From: an uncultured Flavobacteriales bacterium
GTDB taxonomy: Bacteria > Bacteroidota > Bacteroidia > Flavobacteriales_E > Vicingaceae
Assembly: GCA_937901255.1 (NCBI GenBank)
Contig: CALCHN010000003.1
Span: 1 to 64,000 of the forward strand
Reading direction: 5' to 3'
Length of the DNA stretch: 64,000 nt
The translations under genes were made by a program, and so were the position numbers. Shown piece after piece: positions 50,239-59,913 of this stretch (the first letter of the stretch is position 1; each line of letters begins with the position of its first letter). The notes beneath the pieces are model-generated. The model was not told the origin of the DNA, did not search any database, and saw only the letters and a program-made list of their open reading frames with translations.

Positions 50239-51462
50239 ATGAAAAAAATCTTTATAATTTTAACATTAGTTTTTACTTCTTTCCAAGGCACAGCACAATG
50301 CAACGCATTTTATGATGGATTTGAATCTGGAACATTCCAAGCTCATTGGACTTTAGGGACGGGTTATACTCAAAGTGTTGACACCAATTCACCTGCAGTT
50401 GGTAACTATTCATTAGTGCATACAGGAACAAGTAGTCATACAGGAGGTAGTTTTGCTACATTTACCTCAGGACAACCACAATACATTTCCTACAGGATTA
50501 AATCTGATGGGACAACAGGTGCTCATGGTTATGTTGTGATTGGAGATGCTAACGTTACTACTAATGATTGTGTACTTTTTACATATGTTACTGGAGGTAA
50601 TGCATTAAGATTTTATAATGGGACTGGTCAAAATTTCCCTATAAATGCCAATCAGTGGTACCATGTTGAACTTCAAAATATCAATTATATTTCTAGAACA
50701 ATGGATGTTTATTTGGATGGAAATTTAATTTTATCAGGATGGGCGTTTAGATCTTCTTCCATGTCTTCAATAAGTCAATTTCATATCTATAATTTAAATG
50801 TTGCTAATGCAAGTTATGATGAAATTATAGTAGGAGCTACTCCATTAACAGGAAGTGTAACGAGTACTATATGTAATAATGATAGCATTGTAGTTAATGG
50901 TACAGTTTATAATGCTAACAACCCATCAGGAACAGAAGTATTTGTAAATGGTGGAGTAAATGGTTGCGATTCAACAGTAACTATTAACTTGACTGTTAGT
51001 CCAGCAATAGACATTACTACAAATGTAAGTGGTAATACTGTTACAGCCAATGAATCAGGAGCGACTTACCGATGGTTAGATTGCGATAATGGTAATGCAG
51101 TAATTAATGGAGAAACTTCTCAAAGTTTTACAGCAACAGTTACCGGAAATTATGCAGTAGAAATTACTGTAGGAAACTGTGTTGATACATCAGCTTGTGA
51201 GAATGTTACTGTTGTTGCAGTTGATGAGCTAAGTAAAACAAATGTAAGTGTTTATCCAAATCCAACTAATGGAGTATTTAATGTAATTACTTCTGAACAA
51301 GTAAATATTACTATTTATAATATGTTAGGAGAGATTGTTTTGACAAATGTATTAAATGGAGGAACTCATGTTTTATCATTAAATAGTCATCCTAAAGGAG
51401 TTTATTTTGTTAATATTCAACAAAACGAAAGTGTTACAACCTATAAGATGATAGTGAAATAA
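50239..51462 (+). CDS. LamG-like T9SS type A protein
   Basis: Secreted protein of 407 residues. Signal peptide to GTAQ, a concanavalin/LamG-like domain (about 25-200: FYDGFESGTFQAHW, ISYRIKSDG, WYHVELQNINY, MDVYLDG), a Cys-containing repeat (ICNNDSIVVNGTVYN...NGCDSTVTINLTV, about 210-255), an Ig-like segment YRWLDCDNGN (about 278) and a type A sorting domain (VSVYPNPTNGVFNV, ITIYNMLGE, PKGVYFVNI). It probably binds glycans at the cell surface. A strong terminator follows at 51487. Confidence 0.85.
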   Translation: MKKIFIILTLVFTSFQGTAQCNAFYDGFESGTFQAHWTLGTGYTQSVDTNSPAVGNYSLVHTGTSSHTGGSFATFTSGQPQYISYRIKSDGTTGAHGYVVIGDANVTTNDCVLFTYVTGGNALRFYNGTGQNFPINANQWYHVELQNINYISRTMDVYLDGNLILSGWAFRSSSMSSISQFHIYNLNVANASYDEIIVGATPLTGSVTSTICNNDSIVVNGTVYNANNPSGTEVFVNGGVNGCDSTVTINLTVSPAIDITTNVSGNTVTANESGATYRWLDCDNGNAVINGETSQSFTATVTGNYAVEITVGNCVDTSACENVTVVAVDELSKTNVSVYPNPTNGVFNVITSEQVNITIYNMLGEIVLTNVLNGGTHVLSLNSHPKGVYFVNIQQNESVTTYKMIVK

Positions 51463-51486
51463 CAAAACATCATAATTCAACATTAT

Positions 51487-51526
51487 AAAAAAGTTATTCT
51501 TTTACCCAAAAGAATAACTTTTTTTT
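51487..51526 (+). terminator. Intrinsic terminator
   Basis: Perfect 17 bp stem including flanking A and T runs (core GTTATTCTTTT, with complement at 51508-51518), loop ACCC, then T-tract. It ends the transcript of the LamG-like gene. Confidence 0.9.
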
Positions 51527-51554
51527 GTTTCAAATCAAAATTATTTTACCTTCG
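51524..51554 (+). promoter_or_regulatory. Promoter overlapping the terminator (TTTG ... TACCTTCG)
   Basis: TTTG (51524-51527) and TACCTTCG (51547-51554, one mismatch to TAnnTTTG) are separated by 19 bp, the Bacteroidota spacing, and lie 26 bp before the ATG at 51581. Confidence 0.5.
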
Positions 51555-51580
51555 GAGCGTAATAATTTAAATCAAATCAA

Positions 51581-51985
51581 ATGAAAAACAAAATGGTAAA
51601 AACGGGAATCTTGTTAGGTGTTTCAATATTCTCGATAGTTTTCTTTCATGGAAAGACAAACGCAAATAACACTATGAGTAAAGTAATAAGTATTAATATT
51701 ACAGAGGTTTGGGAAGAAGTTAAACAAGAAAATGGCGTGAAGGTTTATTATACTTTAGTTGAAGAAAATGGAAATACGTTTCTTAAAGTAAAGTTTGAAA
51801 ATACAACAAATACTGTCATTAATTTTAATTGGACATTAAAAAACAATACAGAAGTTGTTATTACAGAAAAAACAAATAAAATTGAAGCAGGTCAATCTAT
51901 AGAAATATATGATGCTACTATGTTGGTTCCATTTCAAAATGGAGATTCTTTTCAAAATTATTCAATATTAATTTCAAAAAAATAA
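51581..51985 (+). CDS. Small secreted protein, unknown function
   Basis: Protein of 134 residues with an N-terminal hydrophobic segment (TGILLGVSIFSIVFF) ending near KTNAN. The remainder is beta-rich and polar, with Asn and Thr pairs (FENTTNTVINFNWTLKNNTEVV) and no Cys; an Ig-like fold is likely. It ends 6 bp before the Gly-rich T9SS protein gene on the same strand, so the two are coexpressed and may act together. No family was recognised. Confidence 0.65.
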   Translation: MKNKMVKTGILLGVSIFSIVFFHGKTNANNTMSKVISINITEVWEEVKQENGVKVYYTLVEENGNTFLKVKFENTTNTVINFNWTLKNNTEVVITEKTNKIEAGQSIEIYDATMLVPFQNGDSFQNYSILISKK

Positions 51986-51991
51986 GAAGAT

Positions 51992-53560
51992 ATGAAAAAA
52001 TTTATACTACAAATTACATTCGTAATTTCTACACTACTTATGGGGATTAACGTTAAAGCTCAATGTCCAACGATAACTTGTCCAAGCGATATGGTTGTAA
52101 ATAATGATTCGGGACTTTGTTCTGCTGTTGTAAATTATGCAGCACCAATTGGTAATGATTTTTGTGCTACTGTTAGAGATACATTGTTTTATACTGGAGC
52201 TATTGTAAACTGGACGGTTCCTGCGGGAATAACTAACCTTAGTATTGAAGCTAGAGGAGCTGAGGGAAGTAATAATACTTCATCAGGTGTTCCAGCAGGA
52301 TTGGGAGCTATAATGATGGGTGATTTTACTGTAAATCCTGGAGATGTTTTTAAAGTATTAGTAGGTCAACAATATACAAATACACTAGGTAATGGTGGTG
52401 GTGGCGGAACCTTTGTAACAGATATCTCAAATAATCCACTTATAGTTGCTGGTGGTGGCGGAGGTAGTGCTGACAATACTGACTCTCCTAATAAACATGG
52501 TCAAGTTGGAACAACTGGAGGGACTGGTGCTGGAGGTGGTGGAATTGGAGGCTCTGCTGGTAATGGTGGAAGTATTGGTGCTTCATTTGCGTCTGGTGCA
52601 GGTGCTGGTTTGTTAACTAATGGTGCAGATGGATGGACTGCTGCTTCTGGTGGATTTTCTTTTCTAAATGGTGGATCAGGTGGAACTGCAAACGCAAATG
52701 CTCAAGGAGGATTTGGTGGAGGAGGAAGTGGCTCTAGTTATGTTGTTGGTGGCGGAGGAGGAGGCTACTCTGGAGGAGGTTCTGGTTCAAACAGTTCTGG
52801 TTCTGGTGTTGGTGGCGGAGGTGCTTCATTTAATTCAGGTACAAATCAGAATAATACTAGTGGTGCAAATACAGGTCATGGAATGGTAGTATTTACGTAC
52901 ACTAATCCATCTACATTAACTGTTACTCAATTATCCGGATTAAGTAGTGGTTCTACTTTTCCGGTAGGTGTTACAACAAATATTTTTGAAGTATCTAATG
53001 GAACACAAATGGATACATGCTCATTTACAGTTACGGTAGTAGATACTACATTACCTGTAATTACTTGTCCTACTAATTTAACCACATGTGATTCTGTTGT
53101 TACAGGAATTTCTCCAACAATTTCTGATAATTGTGGTAATGAGACAGTTACTTATTTGTTAAGTGGAGCTACAACTGGATCAGGTAATGGAGATGCTAAT
53201 GGTATGTTATTTAATGTTGGAATTACTACGGTTCAATATACAGTTGCAGATACTTCTGGAAATGTTGATACTTGTAGTTTTGTTGTAGAAGTACAGTCTT
53301 GTGTTGGGATAAATGAAAGCTCGTTAAATAATATTGAAATTTTCCCAAACCCAACAAATGGAATTATAATTGTTGATTTTTCATCTTCTGTTTCATTAGT
53401 AGATTATACCTTAATGAGTATTGATGGAAAAACTGTTGCTCAAGGTAAATTTTCAGGAACAAAGTTGAGATTGAATTTAGAGAATGAACCTAAAGGAATT
53501 TACTTTTTAAAGGTAGAAAATTCAACTATTAATTATGTTCAAAAAGTATTTAAGAACTAA
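51992..53560 (+). CDS. T9SS type A protein with Gly-rich domain inside an HYR domain
   Basis: Secreted protein of 522 residues. The signal peptide (to VKAQ) is followed by the first part of an HYR domain (CPSDMVVNNDSGLCSAVVNY, about 30-60), a Gly-rich domain (about 65-305: VNWTVPAGITNLSIEARGAE, then many GGGG runs, ending GHGMVVFTYTNP), the second part of HYR (LSGLSSGSTFPVGVTTNIFE, about 310-350), a further HYR (VITCPTNLTTCDSVV, about 352-437) and a type A sorting domain (IEIFPNPTNGIIIVDF, LMSIDGKTV, PKGIYFLKV). The Gly-rich fold resembles that described in the receptor kinase ALK, with polyglycine-II helices. Surface adhesion is inference. Confidence 0.85.
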   Translation: MKKFILQITFVISTLLMGINVKAQCPTITCPSDMVVNNDSGLCSAVVNYAAPIGNDFCATVRDTLFYTGAIVNWTVPAGITNLSIEARGAEGSNNTSSGVPAGLGAIMMGDFTVNPGDVFKVLVGQQYTNTLGNGGGGGTFVTDISNNPLIVAGGGGGSADNTDSPNKHGQVGTTGGTGAGGGGIGGSAGNGGSIGASFASGAGAGLLTNGADGWTAASGGFSFLNGGSGGTANANAQGGFGGGGSGSSYVVGGGGGGYSGGGSGSNSSGSGVGGGGASFNSGTNQNNTSGANTGHGMVVFTYTNPSTLTVTQLSGLSSGSTFPVGVTTNIFEVSNGTQMDTCSFTVTVVDTTLPVITCPTNLTTCDSVVTGISPTISDNCGNETVTYLLSGATTGSGNGDANGMLFNVGITTVQYTVADTSGNVDTCSFVVEVQSCVGINESSLNNIEIFPNPTNGIIIVDFSSSVSLVDYTLMSIDGKTVAQGKFSGTKLRLNLENEPKGIYFLKVENSTINYVQKVFKN

Positions 53561-53582
53561 TTAGTCTTAAATATAGGTATAT

Positions 53583-53615
53583 AAAAAAACATCGCTGATT
53601 CAGCGATGTTTTTTT
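53583..53615. terminator. Bidirectional intrinsic terminator
   Basis: Stem AACATCGCT/AGCGATGTT around GATTC, with A run before and T run after. It lies between converging genes ending at 53560 and 53648. Confidence 0.9.
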
Positions 53616-53647
53616 ATTACGTAAAAAGTTTAAAAATTCCTTACCCT

Positions 53648-55468
53648 TTATTTAACAGTCACTTCTTGGTAAACAGGAAGACTAATGTCATTAATTTTGT
53701 AGTAATACTTTTCTAGTTCTTCAACCATTTTAGCTTTGTAGATATCAGATTCTTCTTTCATATCATCAACTATTTCTTTGTAGTATTCAATTCCAGAAAT
53801 AAGGTTGTCTTTAAATTCTTCAAAGTACTTTTGTTTCTTTTCGTTGATGGCATCTATAGATTCATTGATTTCTCTTTTCAAATAATCAACATACATGCTC
53901 AATTCTTTTACAAAAAGATTTGGACGGTAAGTATCGTTTAATAAGTTAATTCTACCATAAATATGACTTACCATTTCTGCAATAGTAGATTTTTTAGAGA
54001 AATACGCCATGTTAGGTCCCGGACAAACAGAAATACCTTTTCCATCAGTAGATTTAAGCATATCATGTTCAATATAAGGAGTCATAACTAATCCTGCACA
54101 AATACAAGATTTAACAGTTATTTTGTCATACGCTTTTTGGTACTGAGCATCAGGTAAGTTCTTTTTATTAAGCTCTTCAATCTTAAGTTTTTGATATTGT
54201 CTTGAAGCAACACAAATAGGTCTGTCGGTAAATTCGGTGTTGTATAATTTTAAATACTGACTAGGACATGTACTACCAGGTTTTCCTGCAGCAATTTTTT
54301 CGTCTTTTTCAACATCTTTGGTATTACCTCTTAACGAGTTGAAAGGAACTCCAATAGGAGAAATGTCGCTTAAATAAAGGTCGTCTTCTGTAGCTTTTGA
54401 TAATTTATCAAAAGTATCATTATCAACATTAACAGCTTCAGGAACTAATAAGAATGGAGTTCCCCAACCAATACTGTCTAAGTTATATTTTGTAAGTAAA
54501 AAGTTATGTTCTTTAGCCGTACCAACACCACCCTGAGCAGTAACTAATAGCTTAAGAGGTTCTTTTGCTGTTGGTCGTTCTTGTTGTTTTAAACTATCAT
54601 TTAAAATAGTATGCACCTCTTTTATTAATGTGGCTCTATTGTTTTTAAATTCATCTAAAATAGGTCCCATTAAAAAACCATTGGTAGCAAAAGCATGTCC
54701 GCCACAATTTAAGCCTGATTCTACTCTGTATTCAGAAACCCACAACCCTTTTTTGGCTAAGAATTTACCTTGAATTAAAGAAGAACGGTAATCACTAACT
54801 TTTAGGATTATTTTCTTTTCAATATTACCATTTTCATCAGGAAAAAAGCAATCGAATTTTGATAAGTAGGAGTACAACCTAGGACTTAATCCTGCAGAAA
54901 GTACCAATCCTGAATTTAATGTACTATGAGCAAAACCTCTAACGGCAGCATGAGCATCATTATATTCAATAGGCATTTTTTCGCCTTTTTTGGTGTAATT
55001 ATCTTTGTCCAACTTGGTCATAATGTTCACATCAATAGAACCTACTTCCATATTGTTTTTAAGTTCTTCTTGCAGTGCTTCTTTTTTAGAGGCATTTGTT
55101 TCTTTAAGCATTTCCAAGTAATCTTTTCTTAGTGGAGAAGAGTCAGGAAGCATCTCAAAATATTTGGTAAGGTCGCTATCGGGAGTAAAAGGTTCTTTTT
55201 TTAGGTTGTCAAAATTTTGTTGAACAATTTGGTCAATTAAATTCAAATAAGCGGTAATTCTTTTGGCACGGTAATCTTCTGTGTCATTATCTATTTCTAT
55301 ATAGGGAATATTAAGTTGTTTGCAATAAAAAGCTCTCATTCTTTCTATTAGTCCATCATCTCCTAAAGAAATTACAGATGAAATGCCAAAATGGGCTACT
55401 TTTACAGGAGTGTCTATCGTGTAGCCAATTCCCATAACAGGGATGTGAAAGTGATGTGTTTTTAACAT
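53648..55468 (-). CDS. Conserved protein of unknown function, possible FMN-barrel relative
   Basis: Soluble protein of 606 residues with no signal peptide. I do not recognise a named family. The segment LLVTAQGGVGTAKEHNFLL, followed by SIGWGTPFLLVPEAV and SPIGVPFNSLRGNT (about 310-385), matches the spacing of the phosphate-binding end of nitronate-monooxygenase-type flavin barrels; this is a distant, inferred likeness. Four Cys clusters follow the pattern NCGGHAFAT, STCPSQYLKL, KSCICAG and VCPGPNM, and could bind an iron-sulfur cluster or substrate. The C-terminus (about 500-595) is a long helical, Lys/Glu-rich tail. The gene stands alone. Confidence 0.75.
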   Translation of the reverse strand: MLKTHHFHIPVMGIGYTIDTPVKVAHFGISSVISLGDDGLIERMRAFYCKQLNIPYIEIDNDTEDYRAKRITAYLNLIDQIVQQNFDNLKKEPFTPDSDLTKYFEMLPDSSPLRKDYLEMLKETNASKKEALQEELKNNMEVGSIDVNIMTKLDKDNYTKKGEKMPIEYNDAHAAVRGFAHSTLNSGLVLSAGLSPRLYSYLSKFDCFFPDENGNIEKKIILKVSDYRSSLIQGKFLAKKGLWVSEYRVESGLNCGGHAFATNGFLMGPILDEFKNNRATLIKEVHTILNDSLKQQERPTAKEPLKLLVTAQGGVGTAKEHNFLLTKYNLDSIGWGTPFLLVPEAVNVDNDTFDKLSKATEDDLYLSDISPIGVPFNSLRGNTKDVEKDEKIAAGKPGSTCPSQYLKLYNTEFTDRPICVASRQYQKLKIEELNKKNLPDAQYQKAYDKITVKSCICAGLVMTPYIEHDMLKSTDGKGISVCPGPNMAYFSKKSTIAEMVSHIYGRINLLNDTYRPNLFVKELSMYVDYLKREINESIDAINEKKQKYFEEFKDNLISGIEYYKEIVDDMKEESDIYKAKMVEELEKYYYKINDISLPVYQEVTVK

Positions 55469-55614
55469 AAAATTATAATGTGTGTTTGATTACAAAGGTA
55501 CTTAACTTTTTCTTTAATGATAGTTGATTTTAGATTAATTTGTTTTCTACATGTATTAATAGAATGGATTTAACGATTTATCTATTTAATTTCAAATATG
55601 TTTTAGCTATTTTG

Positions 55615-55622
55615 TATATTTG
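55615..55622 (+). promoter_or_regulatory. Promoter -7 box (TATATTTG)
   Basis: Exact TAnnTTTG match 20 bp before the ATG at 55643. Confidence 0.5.
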
Positions 55623-55642
55623 AAGCCTCAAAAAAATAATAT

Positions 55643-57370
55643 ATGAAACCATCAAGATTATTATACATTGCTTTAGCCTCCTTCATTCTGTTTTCATGTG
55701 GAGATGATAAAAAAACTAAAACAGACGATAAAGAAACTAAAGATAAAACAACAACTAATACTACAAATGTAGTTGATTTTGCTGTTTCGGATGCTTATCA
55801 AACCTTAGATCCTATAGAAATTATAGATGTAAACTCCTTTCAGGTGCAAAGTCAAATTTTTGAAGGATTACTACGATTTGATGAAAATGATTTATCATTA
55901 AAACCAGTTTTAGCCAAATTTTGGGAAATTGATGCTGCTGGTTTAGTTTATACTTTTCACTTAAATAAAGGAGTTTCTTTTCAAGACAATGCTTGTTTTG
56001 ATGGCGGAAAAGGTAAAGAAATGACTGCGAAAGATGTAGTTTTTACTTTTAAAAGAATATGTACTGAACAAGAAAACAACTATGCTTTTAGCTTGTTTAA
56101 TGAAGTAATTGCAGGAGTAAAAGAATTAAATTCGGGAAGTGCTTCTGAATTTAGCGGTGTAAAAGCAATTGATGATTATACCGTACAATTTACTTTATCA
56201 CAAACAACATCAAGCTTTTTACAATTGTTGGCAACGCCTTTTAGTGCCATTGTTTGTGAAGAAGCTATTAGTGCAGGTGCAGTAGTAGGTACAGGACCAT
56301 TTGTGTATGATAAATCCTTAGATACAGAAAACAGCATTACATTAACTAAAAACAACAATTATCATTTAAAAGATAATGGTAACCAATTGCCTTATGTTGC
56401 TGGAGTTAAATACAACTATATTGTTGATGGAAGAAAAAGATTGGCGGCATTTAAAGAAGGTAAAATTGATATTTTAGAAAACATTCCTGTTGAAGAAATA
56501 AACAATTTAGTACAAGAAAATATAAGTGCTTTTCAGAATAAACCAGCTCAATATGTCTTGGCAAGAAATAAAGAATTAGCAATAACTTACTTAAATTTTA
56601 ATACAGCTGTTGCTCCGTTTAATAATGTAAAACTGAGAAAAGCGTTTGCTTTAGCTATTGATAAAAACAAAATAGTTGACAGAGTTTTAAAAGGAGAGGC
56701 CTATGGTCCAGCCATAAATGGAATTGTACCTCCAGCAGTTAAAGATTACGATTACTCATCCATTATAGGAATTGAGTTTGATGTTGCTAAAGCTAAAAAA
56801 ACATTGGCAGATGCAGGTTATGGTCCGAATAAAACTTTTCCTAAGTTAGAAATTGTTTCTAGTAAAGAAAGTGTTTCTGTTCGTGTAGCGTTAGAAATTC
56901 AAAAACAACTTAAAAGTAACTTAAATATTAATGCTGAGGTAACTTCTATGTCATTGTCGGAAATGCTTAAATACAAAAGCTCTAGCAATGCAAGTATTGT
57001 TGTTTCTTCTTGGTTGGCAGAGTTTCCTGATCCGCTTAATTTTTTGTCTATTTTATATGGAGGTTATGTTAGCAATGATTTAAACAAATCATCTTACCCA
57101 AATGATGCTAGATATAAAAATGCAGCTTTTGATAAAGTTTACAAAGAAGCAATGGAAACAACTGATGAAACAAGAAAAATGGAATTGTGTTTAGAAGCAG
57201 ATCAAATAGCAGCTAATGAAGTGCCTATTATTCCACTTTGGTATTACGAAAGATACCAGTTAATTCAAAGTGAAGTGAAAAATTATATGCCTAACGCTAT
57301 GAGAATTCACTATTTGCCTTATGTGAAATTAGAAAAACCAAAGGCAACAACAAAAATAGAGACTCACTAA
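55643..57370 (+). CDS. ABC-type peptide-binding lipoprotein (OppA/SBP_bac_5)
   Basis: Substrate-binding lipoprotein of 575 residues. The lipobox SFILFSC anchors Cys19, then an acidic/Lys linker DDKKTKTDDKETKDKTTT. The SBP_bac_5 fold shows QTLDPIEIID, VQSQIFEGLLRFDEN, MTAKDVVFTFKR, LRKAFALAIDKNKIV, and the usual ending PIIPLWYYERYQLI. It binds oligopeptides or nickel-type ligands for an ABC importer. The permease and ATPase genes are not adjacent, which is uncommon, so it may feed a permease encoded elsewhere or act as an independent receptor. Confidence 0.9.
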   Translation: MKPSRLLYIALASFILFSCGDDKKTKTDDKETKDKTTTNTTNVVDFAVSDAYQTLDPIEIIDVNSFQVQSQIFEGLLRFDENDLSLKPVLAKFWEIDAAGLVYTFHLNKGVSFQDNACFDGGKGKEMTAKDVVFTFKRICTEQENNYAFSLFNEVIAGVKELNSGSASEFSGVKAIDDYTVQFTLSQTTSSFLQLLATPFSAIVCEEAISAGAVVGTGPFVYDKSLDTENSITLTKNNNYHLKDNGNQLPYVAGVKYNYIVDGRKRLAAFKEGKIDILENIPVEEINNLVQENISAFQNKPAQYVLARNKELAITYLNFNTAVAPFNNVKLRKAFALAIDKNKIVDRVLKGEAYGPAINGIVPPAVKDYDYSSIIGIEFDVAKAKKTLADAGYGPNKTFPKLEIVSSKESVSVRVALEIQKQLKSNLNINAEVTSMSLSEMLKYKSSSNASIVVSSWLAEFPDPLNFLSILYGGYVSNDLNKSSYPNDARYKNAAFDKVYKEAMETTDETRKMELCLEADQIAANEVPIIPLWYYERYQLIQSEVKNYMPNAMRIHYLPYVKLEKPKATTKIETH

Positions 57371-57465
57371 TTACAATTGAAATAGTTGTTAAATAATCTT
57401 TAAAACCCCATTTGATTATCTAATAATCTTGATATTTGCTGAAAATCGTATCCGGGGAATAATAT

Positions 57466-59913
57466 ATGTGGTTTAATTTTTCAAGAATAATATTACGAAA
57501 TAGATTACTGTTTCTTATCTTAATTGGATTAGCAACAGTATTCATGGCTTATCAAGCTCAGTTCGCCCGAATGAGTTATGAGATGGCTCAAATTCTGCCT
57601 AAATCAGACCCCACTTACAAAGAGTACGATAAGTTTAAAGAAATTTTTGGTAAAGACGGAAGCATGGTGGTTGTTGGAATAGATAACTCCAATATTTTTC
57701 AACTCAATAATTTTAATGCTTGGTTTGATTTAACACAAGATATCAAAAAAATTGAAGTTGACTTTAAAAAAAATGGTGAATTAATAAAAGTAAATGCTGT
57801 AACAGAAGCACTTTCGATAGCTAATGCTTATACTCTAAAGAAAAATTACGAAAGCAGAAAGTTCGATTTTAAACAAATTGTTGAAGAAAAACCTAGCACC
57901 CAAAAAGAGGTTGATGAGATTAAAGAAAAAATTCATGAACAACCATTTTACAACGGTTTTTTATACAACGATACTACACACGCCTCACTTATTCTCATAA
58001 CCCTTAATAGAGAAGTACTCGATTCTAAATACCGTAATGCACTTTTTGAAAGAATTGATGAAGAAGTGGCTGAATTTGAAACACAAACAGGAATTAAAAC
58101 CTATAAATCAGGGTTGCCTTATATTAGAGCAAACTCTACTACCAAAGTTGCCGATGAAGTAGAACTGTTTTTATTGCTTTCGGTATTAATAACCTCGCTT
58201 ATTTTATATTTATTTTTCCGTTCATTTAAAGTAATGATGTATTCCATGCTGGTAGTAAGTATTGGCGTGGTTTGGTCATTAGGTGTTTTGTCGTTGTTCG
58301 ATTTTGAAATTACACTTTTAACCGGCTTAATCCCTCCACTTATTATAGTTATAGGTATTCCGAATTGTATTTTCTTATTAAACAAATACCATAGAGAATA
58401 TAAAAATCACAACAACCAAATTAAAGCTCTGAGCAGGGTAATTGAAAAAACTGGAAATGCTATTTTTCTAACCAATACCACCACTGCTTTGGGTTTTGCA
58501 ACATTTATTTCTACCAAAAGTGCTATGTTGGTAGAGTTCGGTATTGTTGCAGCCATAGATATTTTCTTGGTATTCATTCTTTCCATTTTTCTTATTCCAA
58601 TTATTTTTAGTTTCTTAAAACCACCTAAAAAACGCCATACCAAGCACCTTGAAAATAAAATTATGGGCAAAGTGGTTGATTTTGTTGAGATTATTGTACT
58701 CAACCACAGAAAAAAAGTATATGCTGTTTCTATTTTGATTTTTATATTTAGCTTGTTTGGCATTAGTAAAATGACTACAACGGGTAATCTTATAGATGAT
58801 TTACCTAAAAATGATCCTATTGTTGAGGATTTAAAATTTTTTGAAAAAGGTTTTAACGGAGTAATGCCTTTTGAGGTAATGATAGACACCAAAGAAAAAA
58901 ATGGTGTTTTTGCCGACAATGCCAAAACTTTGTATAAAATTCAGAAGTTCCAAAAGGAAATGGCTAAATACGATGAGTTTTCAAAACCTTTATCCATTGT
59001 AGAAGCTATAAAATTCGCTTATCAATCCTATAAAAACGGGAAACCAAAATTTTATATTTTACCTCCAGCATCTGAATTAAACAAACTAAAAACCTTTGTG
59101 GGTAATGATGAAGAAAAAGGAAATTTCAGTTCGTTTATAGATTCGACTAATCGATACACAAGAATTAGTTTCCAAATGGCAGATGTTGGTACTAAAGAAA
59201 TGGATGAAATCTTAAATGAAATTCAACCTATAATTGATGATATTTTCCCTAAAGAAGATTATGATGTTTATACCACAGGAACTAGTGTAACTTTCTTAAA
59301 AGGAACAGGGTATCTTATCGAAAATTTATTTACCAGTTTGTTGTTGGCTATTTTTCTGATAGCGATACTAATGTCAATTTTATTTTCATCAGTAAGAATG
59401 GTAGTGGTCTCTTTAATCCCTAACTTTTTACCATTACTAACTACAGCAGCCATTATGGGTTATTTAGGCGTTGCCATAAAACCTTCTACTATCTTAATTT
59501 TTAGTATTGCTTTTGGTATTTCTGTAGATGATACCATTCACTTTTTATCTAAGTACCGACAAGAACTTAAAATTCACAGATTAGGAATTAAAAAAGCAGC
59601 CATTTTAGCTCTTAGAGAAACCGGGGTGAGCATGATTTATACATCCACCATATTGTTTTTCGGTTTTGGAGTCTTTACTGTTTCGAGTTTTGGAGGTACA
59701 GTAGCTTTAGGAACTTTAGTAGCTCTTACTATATTATTTGCCATATTTGCCGATTTATTATTGTTGCCATCCTTTTTATTATCGTTGGATAAAGCATTAA
59801 CCACTAAAGCCTTTAGAAAAGAGCCACTAATTAATGTGTTAGATGAAGAAGAAGATATTGATATTTCTAAACTGAAAGTAAAAAAGAAAAAAACTACTGA
59901 AGATACTCCCTAA
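57466..59913 (+). CDS. RND/MMPL superfamily exporter
   Basis: Polytopic membrane protein of 815 residues with the two-fold RND layout: a helix near residue 15, a large loop (about 40-210), five to six helices (about 215-400), a second loop (about 445-600) and five to six helices (about 615-785). The transmembrane Asp of RND-type carriers is in GISVDDTIHFLSKY (about 685-698), and PNCIFLLNKYH stands at the equivalent place in the first half. It belongs to the predicted-exporter/MMPL branch, which moves lipids or hydrophobic molecules. The stop codon lies inside repeat copy C. Confidence 0.88.
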   Translation: MWFNFSRIILRNRLLFLILIGLATVFMAYQAQFARMSYEMAQILPKSDPTYKEYDKFKEIFGKDGSMVVVGIDNSNIFQLNNFNAWFDLTQDIKKIEVDFKKNGELIKVNAVTEALSIANAYTLKKNYESRKFDFKQIVEEKPSTQKEVDEIKEKIHEQPFYNGFLYNDTTHASLILITLNREVLDSKYRNALFERIDEEVAEFETQTGIKTYKSGLPYIRANSTTKVADEVELFLLLSVLITSLILYLFFRSFKVMMYSMLVVSIGVVWSLGVLSLFDFEITLLTGLIPPLIIVIGIPNCIFLLNKYHREYKNHNNQIKALSRVIEKTGNAIFLTNTTTALGFATFISTKSAMLVEFGIVAAIDIFLVFILSIFLIPIIFSFLKPPKKRHTKHLENKIMGKVVDFVEIIVLNHRKKVYAVSILIFIFSLFGISKMTTTGNLIDDLPKNDPIVEDLKFFEKGFNGVMPFEVMIDTKEKNGVFADNAKTLYKIQKFQKEMAKYDEFSKPLSIVEAIKFAYQSYKNGKPKFYILPPASELNKLKTFVGNDEEKGNFSSFIDSTNRYTRISFQMADVGTKEMDEILNEIQPIIDDIFPKEDYDVYTTGTSVTFLKGTGYLIENLFTSLLLAIFLIAILMSILFSSVRMVVVSLIPNFLPLLTTAAIMGYLGVAIKPSTILIFSIAFGISVDDTIHFLSKYRQELKIHRLGIKKAAILALRETGVSMIYTSTILFFGFGVFTVSSFGGTVALGTLVALTILFAIFADLLLLPSFLLSLDKALTTKAFRKEPLINVLDEEEDIDISKLKVKKKKTTEDTP

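Noticed and set aside
55643..57370. Full ABC importer operon
   Set aside because: No permease or ATPase gene is adjacent; only the binding lipoprotein is present.
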